From positions 1 to 5,454 of the forward strand of contig JAKSPG010000097.1 of assembly GCA_024405075.1 (NCBI GenBank): a DNA stretch of 5,454 bases, read 5' to 3'. Source of the stretch: Elusimicrobiaceae bacterium (GTDB lineage Bacteria; Elusimicrobiota; Elusimicrobia; Elusimicrobiales; Elusimicrobiaceae). A program made the position numbers and the translations under genes. Position 1 is the first letter of the stretch. Each line of letters begins with the position of its first letter. The notes beneath the pieces are model-generated. The model saw nothing but the letters and a program-made list of their open reading frames with translations, had not been told where the DNA came from and ran no database searches. This document shows, one piece after another, positions 1 through 4,401 of the stretch.

Positions 1-761
1 CGCCTGGAACCATGCGCTTTGGCCTTGGAAGCTTCCAACATTTTTACCGCATATTCCAGCTCGGCATCGGCGGCTTGCTCAGCCACTTGTAAATCTTGCG
101 CAGAAGGTTGTGATGGCGCAGCTGGAGCATTTTGCGGTAGTAACGCATTTCCCTGCTCAATCTGCTTTTCGGTAGAGGTGGGCTTTGCTCCTGCAGGAGT
201 GGTCGGACGGGTGGCAGAAACCGGCACATTCGGACGCACATTCGCAGACGGTAGCGGCTGTTTTTGTAATGGAGCCGTTGCCGGAGTGGATGAAACAGAT
301 GAAACCGGACCTTCCGCAGGCGCAACGGCCATAGCGGGCGTTACGGCGGCCGGCGTTTTCGCCATAGATTTCTCTACCGCGGGCGCCTTAGGCGTAGTAG
401 CAGCCGGGGCAATAGTTGTCTTTTCAACGGTAGCTGTCTTGTTCGCCGCTGCCGAATCTTTCGTTTCCGCAGCAGTCTCGCTCACGGTTGCAACCGGAGC
501 AGATTTCGCCTTTTCGGCAACAGGGGGCTGAACGGGCTCAACCGTTTGTGTTACTTCTTTTTTTGGTTTTTGTTTAGGAGCCGGACGGCCTACCCCAGCT
601 ACAGTACTACCTGATGTACGGATAGATTTTTGTAATAAATCAATGGAAGATTCGGGTGCCTCGCTGACGCTGCCCACCTGTATAGAAGGCGAAACGGCGG
701 TTTGCCCGTATACTCCTACGGGGAGCAAAACCGCCGTTACTAAAATAGCTCCATATTTCAT
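1..761 (-). CDS. Exported Pro/Ala/Thr-rich protein of unknown function (3' end cut by the window edge)
   Basis: An open frame runs from the ATG at 761 through the left edge with no stop, giving 253 complete codons. I do not recognise a family. Residues 1-19 (MKYGAILVTAVLLPVGVYG) form a signal peptide or single membrane anchor, with a possible signal peptidase I site after Gly19. There is no lipobox Cys, and no Cys at all in the visible part. Residues 60-70 (PAPKQKPKKEV) are basic and Pro-rich, and about 60-220 is a low-complexity Ala/Pro/Thr/Val/Lys region, like the extended periplasmic linkers of TonB- or TolA-type proteins. Residues 222-253 (starting QDLQVAEQAADAELEYAVKM) look alpha-helical and may begin a folded domain outside the window. 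The ATG is 5 bases after the pseudopilin 6 stop with no clear Shine-Dalgarno, suggesting coupled translation. By position it replaces gspL. A periplasm-spanning partner of the secretion machine is a guess from context only. Confidence 0.85.
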   Translation of the reverse strand, partial: MKYGAILVTAVLLPVGVYGQTAVSPSIQVGSVSEAPESSIDLLQKSIRTSGSTVAGVGRPAPKQKPKKEVTQTVEPVQPPVAEKAKSAPVATVSETAAETKDSAAANKTATVEKTTIAPAATTPKAPAVEKSMAKTPAAVTPAMAVAPAEGPVSSVSSTPATAPLQKQPLPSANVRPNVPVSATRPTTPAGAKPTSTEKQIEQGNALLPQNAPAAPSQPSAQDLQVAEQAADAELEYAVKMLEASKAKAHGSR

Positions 762-766
762 GTGCT

Positions 767-1234
767 TTACAAAACGACTTCCGTGCCGTCCTGATCATCG
801 GTCAACGTATATTGCAACGTACATTTCCCGTTAATAGATTGCGTGGTGGTAAACTTGGCCGTTACCGTGTAGGTCACCCCGTTAACCGTAACCGGTTTAC
901 ACGTGTACGAGCGCGACCCTGTTGAATCCGGGCACGTCTGATTCCACGGATAACGGTCATTAGAGCTCCCCCCATAATCCGTTCCTCTGGGACAAGTCAT
1001 CCAGCAACCGTCTAAATCCCTGGTAAAAGCTTCCATGCTTTTGGAACTCCACAAAGCGTTTACTTCGGCTTGGCAGGCCTCCAACAACAAGCGTGAGGAA
1101 ACGGCACGGTGCATTTTGCGTGCGGTACTGGTACGGGTTAAACTGGCCCGCAGAATCATCGTAGCCATCCCGGCCAATACAACCGTTACTAGTAAAACTT
1201 GTAATAAAGCGGCACCTTTTTTAGAACGTAACAT
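767..1234 (-). CDS. Pseudopilin 6: GspK/PilX-like tip subunit lacking Glu at mature position 5
   Basis: A 155-residue subunit starting MLRSKKG, then AALLQVLLVTVVLAGMATMI. Cleavage after Gly7 puts Ala at mature position 1 and Gln at 5. Loss of Glu5 is a hallmark of GspK, and G-A-A-L-x-x-x-L starts are typical of PilX, both tip or priming subunits. The mature form is about 148 residues, far below GspK (around 300), so the large alpha-helical insert of GspK is absent and the size fits PilX better. I start it at the ATG at 1234, with GAGGGG 8 bases upstream. The ATG at 1267 lies inside the previous gene, has no ribosome site and would give an 18-residue leader. Six cysteines lie at 54, 77, 81, 101, 112 and 138. 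Beta-strand-like stretches (VNGVTYTVTAKFTT, CTLQYTLTDD) close the protein. It lies 14 bases after pseudopilin 5 and 5 bases before the secreted protein. Confidence 0.88.
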   Translation of the reverse strand: MLRSKKGAALLQVLLVTVVLAGMATMILRASLTRTSTARKMHRAVSSRLLLEACQAEVNALWSSKSMEAFTRDLDGCWMTCPRGTDYGGSSNDRYPWNQTCPDSTGSRSYTCKPVTVNGVTYTVTAKFTTTQSINGKCTLQYTLTDDQDGTEVVL

Positions 1235-1242
1235 ACTAGTAT

Positions 1243-1248
1243 CCCCTC
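1243..1248 (-). promoter_or_regulatory. Ribosome binding site of pseudopilin 6 (GAGGGG)
   Basis: GAGGGG follows directly on the stop codon of pseudopilin 5 and lies 8 bases before the ATG at 1234. It supports that start over the in-frame ATG at 1267, which lies inside pseudopilin 5. Confidence 0.75.
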
Positions 1249-1992
1249 TTATGAACGAAATTCCCAAAACCCATTACGAAGTATAAACGTTTCTTCCGTT
1301 ACATCGTTTAACACGGGCAAAGTGGGCAATTCCAAAATCAACTTGAGTAACAATTCCGACCCTAGTTTCTGCGATACGGTAGGATCCCTGTGGCTGTAAC
1401 GGCCCGTCACTCCGTGTACCTGGAACAACGGAACAGGATAGCCACTTGTGGTGACGGGAATAAATTTCACGTGTTCCAAAAAGACTTCAAACTCGCTATC
1501 GCTAGACGGCGTACCGCAACTGGGATTGTATGTATCGGCCCACGCAATTGAACTGACATTTGAAAACTGTTTCTTCTTACGATAGATAATACCTTCATCC
1601 CTGGAATCCATCGGTTGGACTGGACGGCCATCGTCCAGAATGGCTACCGGGCCCGGTTGAAAACAATACAAGATATAAAATTGATTTCCGGTATCTACCT
1701 GAGCACCGTCAAATGTGGAATTAGTCAGCAGTAACAGCAACGGGACAGCCCCCGACGGTACCGTCGTATCCACCGCTCCGCGGGCATACCATAATTGGGT
1801 GGAGTCATGCACGTCTTGACGCAATTGGCGCAACGCCAGCGATAAATTTTCCCGCAACACCACGCGGCTACGGCCAATGCCGGCTTCGCGCGAGGCGGCC
1901 GTCGTCAGCGAGGCCAACGCCACCCCAACGACACCCAAGATCATAACCGCCAGCAAAATTTCCGTCAGTGTAAACCCTTTTTTATTCTTCAT
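1249..1992 (-). CDS. Pseudopilin 5: GspJ/PilW-like minor pseudopilin
   Basis: At 247 residues this is the longest subunit in the cluster. The leader MKNKKG is followed by FTLTEILLAVMILGVVGVAL, with Phe at mature position 1 and Glu at 5. After the membrane helix comes RENLSLALRQLRQDVHDSTQL (about 47-67, minus its first base pairings), the Leu/Arg/Asp heptad-like helix typical of GspJ and PilW proteins, which have a larger beta-rich domain than other minor subunits. Size, this helix and the position between I-like and K-like genes support the subtype. It has only two cysteines (110 and 159), unlike the six in each other subunit. I see no Shine-Dalgarno sequence before the ATG. Since the ATG overlaps the previous stop as ATGA, translation probably depends on ribosomes finishing pseudopilin 4. 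The first 24 bases are identical to those of pseudopilin 2. GspJ normally joins GspI and GspK at the pseudopilus tip. Confidence 0.91.
   Translation of the reverse strand: MKNKKGFTLTEILLAVMILGVVGVALASLTTAASREAGIGRSRVVLRENLSLALRQLRQDVHDSTQLWYARGAVDTTVPSGAVPLLLLLTNSTFDGAQVDTGNQFYILYCFQPGPVAILDDGRPVQPMDSRDEGIIYRKKKQFSNVSSIAWADTYNPSCGTPSSDSEFEVFLEHVKFIPVTTSGYPVPLFQVHGVTGRYSHRDPTVSQKLGSELLLKLILELPTLPVLNDVTEETFILRNGFWEFRS
1969..1992 (-). repeat. 24-base direct repeat, copy 2 (5' end of pseudopilin 5)
   Basis: Second copy of the identical 24-base start, in the same orientation about 1.7 kb away. The sequences diverge immediately after it (TTACTTGAA in pseudopilin 2, CTGACGGAA here), so identity is confined to the leader and cleavage site. 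Confidence 0.9.
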
Positions 1993-2570
1993 AACGTAAA
2001 CCCGTTACATGTAATGTAAAATTCAATTTTAAGCAATTTTCTTGCGTTAGCCAAAGAAGCGGAATCTGCATAATTTACACCGTCAGGAGAGCAATTTTGC
2101 CCCTCTTCTCCCAACCAACTAGGCCCGGCATATTCAAACGGACACCCTAAACTGACAGAATCGGGCAAGATCGTGCTGGGAAATGATACCGAACCACTAG
2201 CAATCGTGTACAAAAAATCAGATCTATTTTTATCGCAAATAGCCGGAAGCATACACTCAATGTCGTGAGTGACACCCAATGACAAAGGCTGGGTATCACC
2301 TCCGCACAGACCCTGGGGATAATTGGATGGGATATCCTCGTCCATATTTAGCGCAGTATACAACTGCAATTTTCCCTGGGCTTTTTCCACCGCCAACACC
2401 ATTTCTTCGCGGATATCCGGACGGATATTTTTGCGCGAAACTGACAATAGAACCCCTAAAATTCCCACCGCAATCGTGGCCAACAACCCCAACGCAATCA
2501 ACCCTTCCAGGATAGTTACCCCGTCGCGGCTTTTTAGGTTACGTCCTACTTGAAAAAAATGGCTTTTCAT
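1989..2570 (-). CDS. Pseudopilin 4: GspI/PilV-like minor pseudopilin with an unusually long leader
   Basis: A 193-residue subunit. The leader has 17 residues (MKSHFFQVGRNLKSRDG), against 4-7 in its neighbours, and is followed by VTILEGLIALGLLATIAVGI with Glu at mature position 5. The start is firm: AAGGAG sits 6 bases before the ATG, and no other Met lies between it and the cleavage site. The E-G-L-I-A-L-G-L-L core resembles the E-V-L-I-A-L start of GspI and PilV proteins, which is the basis of the subtype call along with its position before a J-like gene. Six cysteines lie at 89, 106, 112, 143, 160 and 188. The last one is near the C-terminus in KIEFYITCNGFTL, which looks like a terminal beta strand. 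Its TGA stop overlaps the ATG of the next gene (ATGA), implying coupled translation and probably matched subunit amounts. Confidence 0.9.
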   Translation of the reverse strand: MKSHFFQVGRNLKSRDGVTILEGLIALGLLATIAVGILGVLLSVSRKNIRPDIREEMVLAVEKAQGKLQLYTALNMDEDIPSNYPQGLCGGDTQPLSLGVTHDIECMLPAICDKNRSDFLYTIASGSVSFPSTILPDSVSLGCPFEYAGPSWLGEEGQNCSPDGVNYADSASLANARKLLKIEFYITCNGFTL

Positions 2571-2576
2571 ACCCTG

Positions 2577-2582
2577 CTCCTT
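2577..2582 (-). promoter_or_regulatory. Ribosome binding site of pseudopilin 4 (AAGGAG)
   Basis: AAGGAG lies 6 bases before the ATG at 2570, within the 19-base gap after pseudopilin 3. It is the strongest site in the window and fixes the start that gives the long 17-residue leader. Confidence 0.88.
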
Positions 2583-2589
2583 ACGCAGT

Positions 2590-3144
2590 TTATTCGTATG
2601 TATCCAGCGGCGTCATACGCTCGTCCACATAAATAAACCCTTTAGCCGGCTGGAACTTCGTTCCGGCGGCCGGGCTGGCCCCGTACACTACCGCATAGTA
2701 CCGCCCGGAAAGAGTGGACGGATCAGCGGGCAAACCGGCATTTGTCGGCTTAGTGGAAGTAGCGCAAAAAGTGTACGGTAAATTGTCAAAATCTTTATAT
2801 GCCAGGAATCCACAATTAAACAACATCTGCACGTCCGGCGCCGTACAAGTGGCCTGGGGGATGCCCGTATCGCTGGGGGAGGCACAACTGGCCGGAGCGG
2901 TACGTTGGGCAAACGTTTGGCCGCCTACCGTTTCGGTAGGTGTAAAACAACCACTGATATTACACCCACGGCTGGCGTTATAATACGTTTTAACGGCCTC
3001 GGCAAGCTTCTTGGCTCCCGCTTTGGCTTGCGAGTTTCTCATTTCAAAACGAACGGAACGCAGTACAGGCACCGCCATGGATGTCACCACGGCAATTACC
3101 AACAGCACCGCCAAAATTTCCATTAACGTAAACCCTTTTTTCAT
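2590..3144 (-). CDS. Pseudopilin 3: prepilin-type protein, paralogue of pseudopilins 1 and 2
   Basis: A 184-residue subunit with a very short leader, MKKG, then FTLMEILAVLLVIAVVTSMA, giving Phe at mature position 1 and Glu at 5. The next stretch, roughly residues 30-57, is charged and Ala-rich, as expected for the exposed part of the pilin N-terminal helix. Six cysteines lie at 61, 66, 87, 100, 111 and 127. LFNCGFLAYKDFD (108-120), LPYTFC (122-127) and KGFIYVDE (168-175) align by eye with subunits 1 and 2. The ATG lies 5 bases after the previous stop, and GAGGA within the last codons of pseudopilin 2 is its probable ribosome binding site. It reads as a pseudopilin or minor pilin that would enter the inner membrane and be built into a filament after peptidase cleavage. 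It has no obvious counterpart in a minimal gspGHIJK set, so it may be the extra subunit. Confidence 0.92.
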   Translation of the reverse strand: MKKGFTLMEILAVLLVIAVVTSMAVPVLRSVRFEMRNSQAKAGAKKLAEAVKTYYNASRGCNISGCFTPTETVGGQTFAQRTAPASCASPSDTGIPQATCTAPDVQMLFNCGFLAYKDFDNLPYTFCATSTKPTNAGLPADPSTLSGRYYAVVYGASPAAGTKFQPAKGFIYVDERMTPLDTYE

Positions 3145-3149
3145 GTCCG

Positions 3150-3707
3150 TTATTCCTCAGCAGAACCACCTTGGGTTCCCGAATGGGGCTCACCGGGATC
3201 TCCCCCGGAGGAAGACGTGCCTAACGTTTCGCCTTCTTCCGTGGCACTGATGCAATAAATATACCCTTTTGTGCTATTATATTTATCCAATTGTTTGTTG
3301 ATATCCAGCCCTTTCACACAAACCAATGGGTTATCCACCGGGGATGTAACACAATCCCCCGTCTTGCCCTGGCATACATAATAGGCCACGTATGGGTCCG
3401 TCCAGCCGTTATTTTCAATATATCCGCAATAGGTAAATACCGCCGTACTCTGCTGGTTGGGATGACATCCCTGCCCTGGCCCACTGATCCAATCCTGCAC
3501 TTGCCCAGTTTGCCCGGTACCTAGCGGATAATCAATTGTAAACCGTTGCACGGCTGCCGCCAATGTATGCGCTTTAATACGGGCCGCCGCCATACGGTTG
3601 TCGGCTACGCTTTCGCGGTAGGACACCGTGGCAAAGACCACCAGCAACCCGATAATCGTGGCAGCAATCAACAATTCAAGTAATGTAAACCCTTTTTTAT
3701 TCTTCAT
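3150..3707 (-). CDS. Pseudopilin 2: prepilin-type protein with a Gly/Ser/Glu-rich C-terminal tail
   Basis: A 185-residue subunit with a textbook prepilin N-terminus: MKNKKG before the cleavage site, then FTLLELLIAATIIGLLVVFA, with Phe at mature position 1 and Glu at 5. The ATG at 3707 is preceded by AAGGG at a 6-base spacing. Six cysteines lie at 81, 94, 112, 119, 130 and 152. The segment YCGYIENNGWTDPYVAYYVC (93-112) ends with an aromatic strand and a Cys, and is the clearest example of a pattern shared with subunits 1 and 3. Its WTDPY is loosely reminiscent of the DPWGNPY region of GspG, but too weak to name it. From about residue 155 to the end the protein is rich in Gly, Ser and Glu with no hydrophobic pattern, so probably a flexible exposed tail. 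A 70-base gap separates it from pseudopilin 1, and 5 bases separate it from pseudopilin 3. Confidence 0.92.
   Translation of the reverse strand: MKNKKGFTLLELLIAATIIGLLVVFATVSYRESVADNRMAAARIKAHTLAAAVQRFTIDYPLGTGQTGQVQDWISGPGQGCHPNQQSTAVFTYCGYIENNGWTDPYVAYYVCQGKTGDCVTSPVDNPLVCVKGLDINKQLDKYNSTKGYIYCISATEEGETLGTSSSGGDPGEPHSGTQGGSAEE
3154..3158 (-). promoter_or_regulatory. Ribosome binding site of pseudopilin 3 (GAGGA)
   Basis: GAGGA is formed by the final Glu-Glu codons of pseudopilin 2 and lies 9 bases before the ATG at 3144. The site is embedded in the upstream coding sequence, so the two genes are probably translated in a linked way. Confidence 0.6.
3684..3707 (-). repeat. 24-base direct repeat, copy 1 (5' end of pseudopilin 2)
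   Basis: The first eight codons of pseudopilin 2 (encoding MKNKKGFT) are base-for-base identical to those of pseudopilin 5 at 1969-1992, including third codon positions. A 14-base core of it (3128-3141) also occurs at the start of pseudopilin 3. It is coding sequence for the prepilin cleavage signal, not a mobile element. Confidence 0.9.
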
Positions 3708-3777
3708 AAAAATCCCTTTCTGTAGTATTGCTCACTTTTTACAATTTTTCAAGCGCTTTGATATCTCAACTGAAAAA
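3708..3777 (-). other. 70-base intergenic gap between pseudopilins 1 and 2
   Basis: This is the only sizeable non-coding stretch in the window. It is AT-rich and contains a near-palindrome, CAAAGCGCTTG (3750-3760), and the small stem-loop TTGAGATATCAA. Neither is followed by a U-tract after a stable GC stem, so I do not call a terminator. It could hold an internal promoter or an RNA-processing site, but nothing here is decisive. Confidence 0.5.
3714..3718 (-). promoter_or_regulatory. Ribosome binding site of pseudopilin 2 (AAGGG)
   Basis: AAGGG lies 6 bases upstream of the ATG at 3707, at the downstream end of the only sizeable intergenic gap. The spacing is optimal and the match to the anti-Shine-Dalgarno sequence is moderate. 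Confidence 0.6.
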
Positions 3778-4401
3778 TTATCTGACGTCAATTTGTTCCT
3801 CAACCTGTGATTCGGCACACTGCGCATCGCTTACCGTCACCTGCACTAATGAGCCGTCCTTCATAAACCGTGCACCTTTGTACAGCCCTTTGGTGGCACG
3901 CGTAGTGCACGCGTCCGCATCCTGCATACAAGCCACGACTTTACTATCTTTATTGCAACAATCCGTATTAGAAGTAGAGGCCTGGTTTTGCGGACAGATA
4001 AAAAATGTATATTTTTTGTGTTCGTTAGAAGCGGGAGAATCAAACCGCACCGGCTGTAAATATCCATGGGCAAATAAGGCATAAGGAAGCTCGTCATTAT
4101 TCAACGATTCCAATTTCTTTTGGCCGACCTGGCTATATGTGGAGCTTGATTCATTCTGCCAAGTACGAACCAACTGAATAGAATTATCCTTGGGGAAAGA
4201 CTTCCTACTATCGGCCAGGCGCAAGTCCGCTTGCAGCGAGCGCACGGCTGACCCCAGGTCCACCAGCAACCCTTGAGCCGCCAGGAACAAACTCCTGTCC
4301 TGCGTCCGCTTATAGGCCGGAAGTGCAAACACCAACACCGACGAGGCAATAACAATTACAATCAGCACTTCCAATAACGTAACTCCGTGTGTTTTTTTCA
4401 T
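3778..4401 (-). CDS. Pseudopilin 1: prepilin-type protein, GspG/GspH-like position directly after gspF
   Basis: A 207-residue subunit with a type III (prepilin) signal: the short leader MKKTHG, then VTLLEVLIVIVIASSVLVFA. Cleavage is expected after Gly6, with Glu at mature position 5. Mature residue 1 is Val, where Phe is commonest. I start it at the ATG at 4401 because GGAGG lies 6 bases upstream and the leader is then of normal length. An in-frame ATG at 4488 would add 29 residues lying inside the gspF-like gene. The exported domain has six cysteines (136, 148, 149, 158, 164, 195), including an adjacent pair. LFAHGYLQPVRFD (109-121), YTFFIC (131-136) and KGLY (171-174) match equivalent segments in the next two subunits. 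Its place directly after gspF is where the major pseudopilin gspG usually lies, but it is long for GspG and I see no clear calcium-loop motif, so the subtype is uncertain. Confidence 0.92.
   Translation of the reverse strand: MKKTHGVTLLEVLIVIVIASSVLVFALPAYKRTQDRSLFLAAQGLLVDLGSAVRSLQADLRLADSRKSFPKDNSIQLVRTWQNESSSTYSQVGQKKLESLNNDELPYALFAHGYLQPVRFDSPASNEHKKYTFFICPQNQASTSNTDCCNKDSKVVACMQDADACTTRATKGLYKGARFMKDGSLVQVTVSDAQCAESQVEEQIDVR

Noticed and set aside
19..531. A 170-codon Ala/Gly-rich plus-strand open frame
   Set aside because: It lies antisense to the low-complexity Ala/Pro/Thr region of the exported protein. GC-rich repetitive codons there suppress stops on the opposite strand. It has no ribosome site and gives an implausible protein.
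1235..1267. Upstream in-frame ATG for pseudopilin 6
   Set aside because: It would overlap pseudopilin 5 and has no ribosome site. The ATG at 1234 follows GAGGGG at 8 bases.
3129..3144. Runs of six or seven A just after several prepilin start codons as possible slippage or frameshift sites
   Set aside because: Every gene is intact in a single frame, and the A-runs are explained by Lys codons in the leader peptides.
3724..3752. Possible promoter TTGAAA, 17 bases, AATACT ahead of pseudopilin 2
   Set aside because: The -10 match is only 4 of 6, AT-rich sequence yields such hits by chance, and the expected transcript start would fall within the ribosome binding site.
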